Assembly: GCA_903926205.1 (NCBI GenBank) | Contig: CAIYID010000052.1 | Location: 1-41,360, forward strand | Length of the DNA: 41,360 nt | From: an uncultured Bdellovibrionales bacterium | Lineage (GTDB): Bacteria > Bdellovibrionota > Bdellovibrionia > Bdellovibrionales > Bdellovibrionaceae | Reading direction: 5' to 3' | Part shown: one piece after another, positions 24,156 through 32,590 of the stretch | Numbering within the stretch: position 1 is the stretch's first letter | Layout of the letters: each line of letters starts with the position of its first letter | The notes under the pieces: model-generated | What the model was told of the DNA's origin: nothing | What the model saw: only the letters and a program-made list of their open reading frames with translations | The model's database searches: none | Program-made: the position numbers and the translations under genes

Positions 24156-27100
24156 TGCAACTCCGGAGAGGATTCTCGCCAGCTCATCTTTGTTCCCGCC
24201 TGCATTGAAAGGGCCTCATTATCTTTTTTGACTCCACCACGAGAGATCTTCCACTGCATATAATTAACTTGAAGCGAGGGAACCAAAAAGAGGGTCAACA
24301 GCATTGAAACCCAAAGCCCCCCGGCAACAGCGATCCCTAAAGGTTGAAGTATTTTTCCACCCTCCCCCATCCCCAAGGCGATCGGAGTCATTCCTAAGAT
24401 AGTCGTGAGTGAGGTCATCACGATAGGCCTTAGTCGAACACGTGCGGCATAAACTGCGGCCTCAACAGGAGCACGCCCCTGGTCAACAAGACGCTTCATA
24501 AAATCGACCAAGATCACACTGTTAGCCACGGCAATACCGTTAAGAAGAATCACACCCAATACGGAGTTCAAAGAAAGATTGCTGGAGAAAATCCAAAGAC
24601 TGGCAAGGACACCAATGATTCCTAGTGGAATAGCAATGAGCACTAGAAGTGCGTGCATTAAATCTCCAAACTGAAGAACCATTGTTAAAAAAATCAAAAC
24701 CACCGATAAAAGAACGGCCCACTTCAATTGGTCAATAGCCTGGTTGAGCTCCACATCAGGATCTGTAAGTTTAATGGAAAGTTGTTTTTTATTTAAAACC
24801 TCAGCATTGCTACTTTTCCAGTTTTCCACTTTGCTGGTCGCAAGAAGTCGAGATTCAGAAATTTGTGATTTTTTTGCCTCTGCTTGACGAGCTTCAACAA
24901 TGTTAACGAAGCTCTGATCTTCAATGTAGGTGGGCGCGGGTTTTTCAATCTGAGTCACAGTGGCTAGAGCTGATAAAGGAAGCACTTTGTTTTTTATGCC
25001 AATGGGCAAGCCTTTTAAATCCGCAATAGAGGAAACTCGATGGGCGGGATACTTTAACTGTACCTTGTATGTTTTCAATTGATCGCCGATTTCAGCAACG
25101 ACTTTACCCTGAGTCGCCACCCTCATCATACTGCCAAGGTCGTAATCACTCACTAGCGTGTCCGTTTTTGCTAGTTCAAAAAGCGTGCGTCGAAGTGGAT
25201 TTACAATGATCGCTTTATCTTTTCCTGCAAAATTTGGTTTTTCGGACACTGATGGAAAAATATTTTCTTCCTGAATCAGAAGTCGTAAATCGTGAGCAGT
25301 CAAAGAGCGATCACTCGCCGTGCCTCCGCGAACCTCAACCCTTAAGTGAGGAGGATTGGGAATTTTTAACTCTGAGGGATTCCACGGTTGCACCCAAAAA
25401 TTTGTTTCCGGAGTATTGGTGTAATCTGCTTCGATGCTCTTCCAAACACGATCCATATTTTTTTTTGTTTTCAGACGTATCATTACTTGAGCATCATTCA
25501 CCCCATGCAACTGCGTGAAGGTGTATTGCATATCGGAATCATATTTCTGAAGCACCTCGAACTCAATTTTCTCTACCAGATTGGTTAATTGCGCAGGCTC
25601 TGTGAAATTTTGTGGTTGAATACCTAAGATGATCCAATCGGTCTCTGGCCGTCCGACGATTTCTTTTGGCAGTCGGGGCAAAACTAAAACGGTGAGCCCA
25701 ACCACCAGTGCCGCAACGAGGCCGTAGCTTAAAATTTGAAGTTTTTTTCTCAGCAAAAAGTAATTAAGGGCCTTGGAATAAATATTCTCAAGTCCCGTGA
25801 GAGTTCCTTCGATGGGACTTTTCGGATGAAACTGAGTTTCACCGCTCAAGAGCTGCAGACGGATTGTCGGAACCAACACCAGCGCGACAACAGCTGAAAG
25901 CGCGTGAGAAAAAACAACGGCTTTGGCAAGATCACCTAAGATTGCGTTGGTCAAACCATGTGTCGCTATCAAAGGGATAAAAACAACCAGCGAAGCCACA
26001 GTTGAAGAAATGATCGGTGCTTTAACCTCATTCACGGCCTTAACAATCAATGCCAATCGTTCATCAACATTTAGCTTTTTGGTTACGCCTTCGAAATGTC
26101 GAAAGATATTCTCCATAACAACAACGCTGGCATCGACATTCATTCCCGCTGATAGAGCCAACCCGCCGAGAGAAATAAGGTTGAGGTTCATATTAAAAAG
26201 CTTCATGAAAATAAACGCCAACACCATGCTGAGTGGAATCTCAATGGCGGCAGTGATGACATTTTTAAGACTTCCGATGAAAATAAAAAGCACAATGACC
26301 GCGAGTAAAGCCGCGAGCCCGACCTCTCTCAAAACACCTGAAATACTCGCATTGATGAATTCACTGGGGTTGACAAGAACTTTGTACTCAATGTCTGCAG
26401 GAATCAATGGTTTCGTTTTTTCAACAATCGCCATGATATCGTCCGACATTCGTTTGATATTACCGCCCGCTCGAGGTGAGGCAAAAAGGATGAGGCTCGA
26501 CACACCATTTGTTTTGAAGGATTGTACTGACTTTTTATCAACGGCTAAGCGAATCGTGGCAATGTCCTTCACTTGCATTGAACGCCCGGCTCGAGTGCTG
26601 ACCATGATGTTTCCAATATCTTCTGTGCCTTTTAAGACTCGAGGAAAAAAGATATTCAGGTGATTACCTTCGCCGACCTCTAAAGAACCTCCATTCACTC
26701 CGCGATTGGCATTAACAATTGCATTTTCAACGTCACTTGGAAAAATTTGGAATGAAGCCAATTTTTCCGGATCAAGACTAACTTCGATGCTTTTTTCTTG
26801 CGGGTTCCACAAAGCAGCGCCATCGGAATCGGCAATGGCTGCAAGACCAGGCTTCATGAGCGGATTAACAATATCATAAACTTCTTCAAGACTTCTCTTC
26901 GAACTATAAAAGCTCACTGCTAAAAATCCGCTATTCTCATTCCAAAAACCCACTTGAGATGAATTGCGTAATTCTTCAGGCCAGGTTCCAGAAAGACTAT
27001 TGATCAAGCTTTGAACTTCCCTCAACGCCTTCTGGCCATTTGTTCCCCATTCGAATTGAATTTTGAAATTTCCCTGACTGTCTCTGTAATCAGAATAAGT

Positions 27101-27340
27101 GTGTTCCACTCGGTAGCCATCAACCAGGATTGCTGAAAGCTCGCTTTCCACTCGAGAACCAATAACAGCGCGAAACTCTTCAGCGGACATATCCCCGTAT
27201 CTCAGCCAAACGCCAATCATCGGCTGGGAACTATTAGGAAATAAAGAAATCGGTAGATTAAAGCCTGCAATAATTCCCGCCATCGCTAAGAGTGCAAGCA
27301 AAACATAAACGCGAAGAGGCCGACGATAAATTTCCTGCAT
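24152..27340 (-). CDS. RND efflux permease (hydrophobe/amphiphile type)
   Basis: A 1062-residue inner-membrane pump of the AcrB/MdtB class with the usual 12-helix duplicated layout: helix 1 near residue 12, the periplasmic loop to about 330, helices 2-6 (with V-I-V-L-F-I-F-I-G-S-L), a second loop, and helices 8-12 ending before K-I-S-R-G-G-V-K-K. The helix 4 motif reads G-M-N-V-D-A-S-V-V-V-M-E-N-I: one Asp where AcrB has two (V-D-D-A), so the proton relay differs from AcrB. Substrate cannot be told from sequence. The start ATG overlaps the adaptor stop by one base (TAATG) and the end overlaps the TolC-like gene by 4 bp, so the operon is fully coupled. Confidence 0.92.
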   Translation of the reverse strand: MQEIYRRPLRVYVLLALLAMAGIIAGFNLPISLFPNSSQPMIGVWLRYGDMSAEEFRAVIGSRVESELSAILVDGYRVEHTYSDYRDSQGNFKIQFEWGTNGQKALREVQSLINSLSGTWPEELRNSSQVGFWNENSGFLAVSFYSSKRSLEEVYDIVNPLMKPGLAAIADSDGAALWNPQEKSIEVSLDPEKLASFQIFPSDVENAIVNANRGVNGGSLEVGEGNHLNIFFPRVLKGTEDIGNIMVSTRAGRSMQVKDIATIRLAVDKKSVQSFKTNGVSSLILFASPRAGGNIKRMSDDIMAIVEKTKPLIPADIEYKVLVNPSEFINASISGVLREVGLAALLAVIVLFIFIGSLKNVITAAIEIPLSMVLAFIFMKLFNMNLNLISLGGLALSAGMNVDASVVVMENIFRHFEGVTKKLNVDERLALIVKAVNEVKAPIISSTVASLVVFIPLIATHGLTNAILGDLAKAVVFSHALSAVVALVLVPTIRLQLLSGETQFHPKSPIEGTLTGLENIYSKALNYFLLRKKLQILSYGLVAALVVGLTVLVLPRLPKEIVGRPETDWIILGIQPQNFTEPAQLTNLVEKIEFEVLQKYDSDMQYTFTQLHGVNDAQVMIRLKTKKNMDRVWKSIEADYTNTPETNFWVQPWNPSELKIPNPPHLRVEVRGGTASDRSLTAHDLRLLIQEENIFPSVSEKPNFAGKDKAIIVNPLRRTLFELAKTDTLVSDYDLGSMMRVATQGKVVAEIGDQLKTYKVQLKYPAHRVSSIADLKGLPIGIKNKVLPLSALATVTQIEKPAPTYIEDQSFVNIVEARQAEAKKSQISESRLLATSKVENWKSSNAEVLNKKQLSIKLTDPDVELNQAIDQLKWAVLLSVVLIFLTMVLQFGDLMHALLVLIAIPLGIIGVLASLWIFSSNLSLNSVLGVILLNGIAVANSVILVDFMKRLVDQGRAPVEAAVYAARVRLRPIVMTSLTTILGMTPIALGMGEGGKILQPLGIAVAGGLWVSMLLTLFLVPSLQVNYMQWKISRGGVKKDNEALSMQAGTKMSWRESSPELQ

Positions 27341-28284
27341 TACAATTGAGCCTTATCAGACTTGTCCTGAGTTTGAATCTCCACTTCTTCGCCATCTGCG
27401 ATGAATCGATTCCAGCGAGTGATAATTTGTTGTCCGTCGATCAAGCCAGTTTGAATTTCTACTTTATCGCCAAGATCAAGGCTCACGATGACCGGTACAA
27501 GTTTGGCTTTTGTCCCAGTCAACACTCGCACAAAAGTTCCGCCTCCGCGCAAGACAAGAGTGCTTTCCGGCAACACAAAGCTCTTTCTTGGATTCACATG
27601 AAACAAGACTTGTCCCAACTGTCCCTGACTTAAATTTTGACTTAGAGAAGCTAATTCCGTCTTTGAGGCAACGAAGGTGAGAATCGCATTGGATGTTCCG
27701 GTTTTAATATCAACCGCCGGAGATAACGCTTGAATGAGCATATGATATTCTTGGCCAGCTTGACTTTTTAAAATGCCTTTATCGCCGATTTTAAAAAAAT
27801 GAAGATCCGAGGCCGGAACTTCAGTGTCAACAACAAGTGATGATGGATCTGTGACAGAGAATAATTTGTCTCCACGATCCACTCTTGTCAGAAGATCAAT
27901 TTCCAGACTCGTAATAAAACCATCCGCCGGCGCTAAGATTTTCACCGGCGCGTATTTAAACACAGGATCAATATTTTTAATAATCAGTACAACATCGCCG
28001 CGATGAACTTGAGATCCTACAGGTTTCAAGATTTTCTGAACTTGACCGGCGGTCTCGGCACTCACCCAGGCATTAATTTTAGAACGGACTCGTGCCGGAT
28101 ACTGAACCAAATCTGAAAAATCTGATTTTGTCGCAGGTGTAACAAAAACAACCGCTTTTTTATCGAAGGCTTTCTCCACCGTCGCCAGGGCTGGCTCAGC
28201 TTGCAAAAGTAAGAGAGAAGTCCCAATCAAAAGCACAACGAAAATCCTTTTTAAGAACTTTTTTGGCAAAAACGAAAAACGCAT
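27340..28284 (-). CDS. Short RND periplasmic adaptor without hairpin
   Basis: A 314-residue membrane-fusion protein. The N-terminal hydrophobic segment up to about A-L-A-T-V is a signal or anchor. The two halves of the lipoyl domain are clear: A-E-T-A-G-Q-V-Q-K-I with G-S-Q-V-H-R-G-D-V-V-L, and A-P-A-D-G-F-I-T-S with D-R-G-D-K-L-F-S-V. Between them only about ten residues (I-D-P-V-F-K-Y-A-P-V) remain, where AcrA or MexA has a helical hairpin of 60 or more residues that reaches TolC. The beta-barrel and membrane-proximal domains follow (P-E-S-T-L-V-L near 235). First gene of the operon. Contact with the channel must therefore differ from AcrA-TolC. An 8-bp inverted repeat (GCGAAAAT/ATTTTCGC, 28306-28351) lies upstream. 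Confidence 0.86.
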   Translation of the reverse strand: MRFSFLPKKFLKRIFVVLLIGTSLLLLQAEPALATVEKAFDKKAVVFVTPATKSDFSDLVQYPARVRSKINAWVSAETAGQVQKILKPVGSQVHRGDVVLIIKNIDPVFKYAPVKILAPADGFITSLEIDLLTRVDRGDKLFSVTDPSSLVVDTEVPASDLHFFKIGDKGILKSQAGQEYHMLIQALSPAVDIKTGTSNAILTFVASKTELASLSQNLSQGQLGQVLFHVNPRKSFVLPESTLVLRGGGTFVRVLTGTKAKLVPVIVSLDLGDKVEIQTGLIDGQQIITRWNRFIADGEEVEIQTQDKSDKAQL

Positions 28285-28747
28285 AGATAACCCCTACAGA
28301 TCGAAGCGAAAATTCATCAACGACGATCAATGAATAAACTTGTATTTTCGCTCACCTGATATCACATCCTTTAAAAAAGAGCGAATTTTTTAAAATTTTT
28401 AACTCGCCTTCATTGACTTGAAATTGATCTGCACAGTGGGTGGTTTCGGAAAAACTTTTGAGAATTTTTTTCAATGGTTACGCGCATCAACTAAAATCGT
28501 GCTGATAAAAAGTGCTTTGCTCTTTTCTGAGGTGAAGCCCCCTGGATTTTTCAAGCGCCGAAGGCCGCTTATGAAAAATCCCGGAGCCCGAACACTGTAT
28601 AAAAAATTGACAACAGCAAACCTAAAACTGGCTTTTGACGGGTTTTAATCTTCTTCTGTTTCAACACGAGACTCCAGATCAAATAAAACTTATACGCACC
28701 ATCAGTTTCACGGCATAAGTCTCGCAGTAGGTGAGTGTGAGGTGATT
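28285..28747. other. Divergent intergenic region with hairpin
   Basis: This 463-bp gap separates the efflux operon (minus) from a lipoprotein gene (plus). It holds the inverted repeat GCGAAAAT/ATTTTCGC (28306-28313, 28344-28351) near the efflux operon start and a strong hairpin at 28544-28581, listed separately. A 76-codon frame at 28418-28648 spans the hairpin and lacks a good ribosome site, so I do not call it a gene. No clear sigma-70 or sigma-28 promoter is visible. Confidence 0.5.
28544..28581. repeat. Long imperfect hairpin in intergenic DNA
   Basis: GGATTTTTCA pairs with TGAAAAATCC over 10 bp; inside, AGCG/CGCT and CC/GG extend the stem to about 16 bp with two small bulges (TA and C) and a GAA loop. 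There is no T-run on either side, so it is not a normal terminator. It might be a REP-like element, part of a small RNA, or an mRNA-stabilising structure. Confidence 0.6.
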
Positions 28748-29230
28748 ATGAAAACAAATATTTTAACTAAATGGACTGTCGCTGTTGTTTCCTCTTTACT
28801 CATGGTAGGAACTGTTGCCTGTAATAGTGGCGGAGGTGGTAGTTCGTCAGCTGCAACCACCAATCCATATTATATGTCTAATGGTCAATGTTATGCAACG
28901 GGCGGCCAAGTTACGGCACTTTCAAATTGCAACAATCTTGCGAACAATGGTTACTCCTTGGTGAATGGGCAATGCGTGTATACATCCACCAATCAAGTCG
29001 TGGCGGCACAAAATTGCAATATGGGCAGCGTGACATCAGGAATTACCAATTACCCAACAGGGGTTTATCCCACATCAGGAATGTCGGGAGTGACCATGGG
29101 ACAATGCTACGGAATTTTCTACTACGTAGTGTATGGATACGGTTACTTCCAGCCAGTTCAGTGCATGATCACTAATTGCAGCGGCTACACCTTGATCAAT
29201 GGATACGGTCAATACCAATACTGTATGTAA
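28748..29230 (+). CDS. Cys/Gly-rich putative lipoprotein with repeats
   Basis: A 160-residue protein. The ATG at 28748 is preferred over the in-frame GTG at 28742, because GAGGTGA directly before it is a good ribosome site and overlaps that GTG. The signal region ends V-G-T-V-A-C-N-S-G-G-G-G, a lipobox-like site followed by a Gly-Ser linker. Two repeats follow, Y-M-S-N-G-Q-C-Y-A-T-G-G-Q-V-T-A and S-L-V-N-G-Q-C-V-Y-T-S-T-N-Q-V-V-A-A, each ending N-C. The C-terminal part is rich in Tyr, Gly and Cys (Y-G-Y-G-Y-F-Q-P-V-Q-C). Probably a disulfide-bonded surface lipoprotein of unknown role. Monocistronic with a terminator. Confidence 0.78.
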   Translation: MKTNILTKWTVAVVSSLLMVGTVACNSGGGGSSSAATTNPYYMSNGQCYATGGQVTALSNCNNLANNGYSLVNGQCVYTSTNQVVAAQNCNMGSVTSGITNYPTGVYPTSGMSGVTMGQCYGIFYYVVYGYGYFQPVQCMITNCSGYTLINGYGQYQYCM

Positions 29231-29253
29231 TTTTACTAAATGTAATTAACCTT

Positions 29254-29291
29254 AAAGAGAAACCAAAGTGATTTTGGTTTCTCTTTTTTTT
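29254..29291 (+). terminator. Bidirectional intrinsic terminator
   Basis: AAAGAGAAACCAAA pairs with TTTTGGTTTCTCTTT around a 4-base loop, with ten T after it in the plus direction. It also lies 50 bp behind the stop of the convergent minus-strand gene, where a shorter T-run follows the stem, so it may serve both. Confidence 0.85.
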
Positions 29292-29341
29292 TTGATTATC
29301 CCAATTGTACTTATTTCAGTTGCAAATTTTTTCCGCGCTCA

Positions 29342-29953
29342 TCAATTCTTATAGTACTTCGTGATTGTGGAGGGTGGGCTCCAGATAAACATAAATTGAG
29401 CTTGAACATTGTCAGAGTAAGAATTTGAAAGCAAAGCCGGATTGTCCACTTTCTTAATTACACCAAGTTTATACCAAGCCGAACACCCAAGTGTCCAATT
29501 TTCATTCAATTGAAAATCATATCCAACGAAAAACCCAGACAGGTATTGATTGAGCTGAGTCGTACCCTGAGAATTTGTGATAGACTGTGTGTAATAAGAG
29601 ACCCCGCCCCCCATAAATAAACCGATGGAAGTGTAGGTCTTTGCTCCAATAAAAGTTTCCGTTTTAGTCATCGTATCGGAGGTCACTTGTTCACCGCTGG
29701 AATTTCCCAGATTGTATTGCACAAAAATTGAAAGATCACGGACAGGATTAATTCCTAATTGCAAACCGGCGATATAACCTGTGTATGAAGAGTAAGTTCC
29801 ATTATTGTTTAAAAGTTTGATATGGTCATATCCGAGATCAAATCCCAGAGACAAAAATCCACGTTCCGAATCTGCATTAATCAGTGTTTCCTTGGCTCCG
29901 GCTGGAAACATAAAAACGCAGCTAAGGAAAAAAAATAGCAATGAACTTTTCAC
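29342..29953 (-). CDS. Outer-membrane beta-barrel protein
   Basis: A 203-residue protein starting with GTG at 29953: this start gives a proper signal peptide (V-K-S-S-L-L-F-F-F-L-S-C-V-F-M-F-P-A-G-A) and overlaps the stop of the preceding gene by 4 bp (GTGA). The mature protein shows beta-strand repeats with aromatic ends, such as F-L-S-L-G-F-D-L-G-Y, I-A-G-L-Q-L-G-I, S-I-F-V-Q-Y-N-L-G, L-S-G-F-F-V-G-Y-D-F-Q-L and A-Q-F-M-F-I-W. It should be a small barrel of about eight strands. Coupled translation suggests that it works with the propeller lipoprotein encoded before it. Confidence 0.75.
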   Translation of the reverse strand: MKSSLLFFFLSCVFMFPAGAKETLINADSERGFLSLGFDLGYDHIKLLNNNGTYSSYTGYIAGLQLGINPVRDLSIFVQYNLGNSSGEQVTSDTMTKTETFIGAKTYTSIGLFMGGGVSYYTQSITNSQGTTQLNQYLSGFFVGYDFQLNENWTLGCSAWYKLGVIKKVDNPALLSNSYSDNVQAQFMFIWSPPSTITKYYKN

Positions 29954-30903
29954 GGAATCACCGTGATGCTTGTTGGATGTTGTGAATAAGCCCCTGGTCC
30001 AATAAAAGGACCGGAAAGAACGCGAGTTGCCGCACCAGAACCACTCCAATAAATTTTTTCGACCGTGTTTGTACCATTAGACCCAACGTATATATTTCCT
30101 TGTGCATCCGTCGCAATCGCCTTTGGAGTATTGATGATGGCTGAGTTGAGATAAATTTGCGTTGCTCCTGTGCCATCAAAATTCATTGCCCAGATGGCGT
30201 GACTGGTCGCGAATGTGACCAGAAGCATTCCCGATGTTGAATGATAAGCCACTCCCGTCGGAGTGCCGGCATTAAGAGGAGCCGCGACCACTTGGTTGAT
30301 GCAATTTCCGTTGGTATCGTAAACGTCAAGTTTTCCCGCCACCGCAGAAGAAATCACTGCGATGTAATTTAAATTTGGCATATAGGCGATGCCCCAAGGA
30401 GTCGCAAGCACGCAAGAACCCACGGTTGTAGGAATAAAAGGATTACCAACCCGTTGTCCCGAAACAGTAAATTTTTCTATGTCCTGCTGAGCCGCCGCAG
30501 CTTCAACAATCCAAATTGATTGTGCGCTATCTACTGCGATTTGCCGTATGGGCGCCGAAGTCAAATTTGCATTTGCAATTGAGGTGTACGAATTGGTCCG
30601 AATGTCTGTGAGCTCCAATCGAACAGTGCCTTGTATCGAAGACACAATGGTGTAAGGTGAAAGGAATGCCGTACCAGTGGCCCACTCACTTGAAGAATAC
30701 AAATCTCTCATCAAAGAGACAAGGGCTCCTCTTGAGTTAAACATCGTGACAAGACCAGGGCCCGTTGCAGGGTCTGTCGCCACTGTGCTGACAATAATAT
30801 TTCCAGAATAACTTGTAGAATTGGTATAAGGCTCAGTGCCCATGCACGCGGACAAGAAAAATGCATAAAAACTTAAAATATAGAATATTCTCTGGGTTCT
30901 CAT
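29950..30903 (-). CDS. Beta-propeller (NHL-like) lipoprotein
   Basis: A 317-residue protein. The ATG at 30903 is chosen over an in-frame TTG at 30930 because it gives a compact signal peptide ending F-F-L-S-A-C-M-G, a good lipobox. After a Thr/Ser-rich linker there are repeats of the NHL/six-blade propeller kind: I-A-V-D-S-A-Q-S-I-W-I-V, G-I-A-Y-M-P-N-L-N-Y-I-A-V, G-V-A-Y-H-S-T-S-G-M-L-L-V, A-I-A-T-D-A-Q-G-N-I-Y-V-G. Such propellers bind proteins or sugars and are rarely enzymes. It is followed by the coupled beta-barrel gene. Promoters for it and for divergent recQ must share the 119-bp gap. Confidence 0.75.
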   Translation of the reverse strand: MRTQRIFYILSFYAFFLSACMGTEPYTNSTSYSGNIIVSTVATDPATGPGLVTMFNSRGALVSLMRDLYSSSEWATGTAFLSPYTIVSSIQGTVRLELTDIRTNSYTSIANANLTSAPIRQIAVDSAQSIWIVEAAAAQQDIEKFTVSGQRVGNPFIPTTVGSCVLATPWGIAYMPNLNYIAVISSAVAGKLDVYDTNGNCINQVVAAPLNAGTPTGVAYHSTSGMLLVTFATSHAIWAMNFDGTGATQIYLNSAIINTPKAIATDAQGNIYVGSNGTNTVEKIYWSGSGAATRVLSGPFIGPGAYSQHPTSITVIP

Positions 30904-31022
30904 CGTCACTGATATCGGAATGATACTCAATTCAGAAAATGGACTAAATGCCAGATATTTTTAAGACTAAGAAGCTTTCATCCAAAACTAGCCTTTAGGT
31001 TTAACTTACGGTATGAAGAATT

Positions 31023-32576
31023 ATGCCGTCACAGATCATTTTAAATGAGCGTTTTAAATTAACTCAGTTTCGACCAGGACAAAAAGAAATCATTAGCTCA
31101 GTGCTTACTGGGAAAGATGTGATGGCCGTTCTTCCCACCGGTGGCGGCAAATCATTGTGCTACCAATACCCCGCCGTCGCTCGACAGCAATTGGTTGTGG
31201 TGGTTTCGCCCTTGATTGCCTTGATGAAAGATCAAGTGCGAGGATTGCAGGAACGCGGCATTCCCTCTGGAGCCCTTCATTCCGGACAAAATCTTGATGA
31301 AAAAAGAAAAATTTTTTCAGACATAAAAAAAGGCGGCGCTTATGTTCTCTACCTTTCGCCGGAACGTGTTCAAAAAGAGGGTTTTCAGACTTGGATTCAA
31401 ACCCAAAAATTAGCTCTGTTTGCCATCGATGAAGCCCACTGTGTTTCTCAGTGGGGTCATGATTTTCGAGAAGAATATTCTCAACTTTCAATTCTAAAAA
31501 AATTGCGGCCTGACATTTCGACCCTAGCGCTAACGGCTTCAGCGACACCACTGGTGTTAGACGATATCGCTCGCCAACTCAAGTTGGACCAACCAGAGCG
31601 ACGGGTGCATGGATTCTACCGGTCTAATTTATATTTCCAGGTTGAAAAATGCGAAGAGGAAGAGAAATACTCTTATTTGAAATCAGCACTCAAACAATTT
31701 TCAACCGGTCGAAGCATCGTTTACTGTGGCACACGCAAGACCACCGAAGAAGTTGCCGCGCGAGCCTCCCGAGATTTTACAAAAGTCGGATTTTACCACG
31801 CAGGATTAAGTTCCGAGCATAGAACTTCCATTCAAAAATCTTATGATAGCGGTGAATTCCGAATATTAGTGGCCACTAACGCTTTTGGAATGGGGGTTGA
31901 TCAACCGGATGTTCGCCTTGTCGTTCATTACAATATGCCCGCTAATTTAGATTCACTTTCTCAAGAAATGGGTCGCGCCGGTCGTGATGGCCTACCTTCC
32001 ACCTGCCTTCTTCTGCACTCTGGAAAGGACAAGGGCCTGCAATCATTTTTCATTCAAAGTTCCGACGCTGCTCGCGAAATAAAAGCTTTGCGCTGGCGAA
32101 ATTTAGACACTCTCATCAACTACGCCGAGGGCGGCGAGTGTCGACATGCGGAGATTCTGACCTACTATCGAGACGCTCAGCGACTAAAACGCTGTGGTCA
32201 CTGCGATAGTTGCGCTCCGCAATCAGAGCGAAAAATCATTGCTGTGGCGACCCCTCTTTCCGCCTTCATTGAAAGGACAGCGAAATCTGCCGGAAAGGTA
32301 AAAGCACGCTTACGTAAGCAATTGAAAATGGATGATGACACTCTGACTAAGGAACAAAAAATTATTTATGATCATCTGAAAAAATGGCGTTTAGAAAAGG
32401 CCAATGAATTGGATGTCCCCGCCTTTGTTATTTTTGCGGATAAAACCTTGCGCCAATTAGCCATTCGAAAACCCAGCTCAGAAAATGAGCTTGAAGGCAT
32501 TTATGGCATCGGTCCCGATAAAATGGAACGCTTTGCCAGAGATCTACTTCGCACGATTGCGGATGCGGATAATTGA
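31023..32576 (+). CDS. recQ: RecQ-family ATP-dependent DNA helicase
   Basis: A 517-residue superfamily 2 helicase that unwinds DNA 3' to 5' in recombination and repair. Motifs: Q-F-R-P-G-Q near 15-20, Walker A L-P-T-G-G-G-K-S at 37-44, D-E-A-H at 136-139 with V-S-Q-W-G-H-D-F-R, F-G-M-G-V-D and Q-E-M-G-R-A-G-R-D-G. A zinc-binding region follows with four Cys (E-C-R-H, C-G-H-C, D-S-C). The C-terminus is HRDC-like (F-V-I-F-A-D-K-T-L, I-Y-G-I-G-P-D-K-M). The stretch between zinc site and HRDC is only about 50 residues, so the winged-helix part of the usual RecQ C-terminal domain seems missing, in line with 517 against about 600 residues. Next in the same direction is the copper efflux operon, a few bases on. 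Confidence 0.93.
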   Translation: MPSQIILNERFKLTQFRPGQKEIISSVLTGKDVMAVLPTGGGKSLCYQYPAVARQQLVVVVSPLIALMKDQVRGLQERGIPSGALHSGQNLDEKRKIFSDIKKGGAYVLYLSPERVQKEGFQTWIQTQKLALFAIDEAHCVSQWGHDFREEYSQLSILKKLRPDISTLALTASATPLVLDDIARQLKLDQPERRVHGFYRSNLYFQVEKCEEEEKYSYLKSALKQFSTGRSIVYCGTRKTTEEVAARASRDFTKVGFYHAGLSSEHRTSIQKSYDSGEFRILVATNAFGMGVDQPDVRLVVHYNMPANLDSLSQEMGRAGRDGLPSTCLLLHSGKDKGLQSFFIQSSDAAREIKALRWRNLDTLINYAEGGECRHAEILTYYRDAQRLKRCGHCDSCAPQSERKIIAVATPLSAFIERTAKSAGKVKARLRKQLKMDDDTLTKEQKIIYDHLKKWRLEKANELDVPAFVIFADKTLRQLAIRKPSSENELEGIYGIGPDKMERFARDLLRTIADADN

Positions 32577-32590
32577 TTGTACGATGCCTC

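Noticed and set aside
28418-28648. 76-codon plus-strand frame in the divergent spacer
   Set aside because: It spans the strong hairpin, lacks a good ribosome site and has no family-like pattern.
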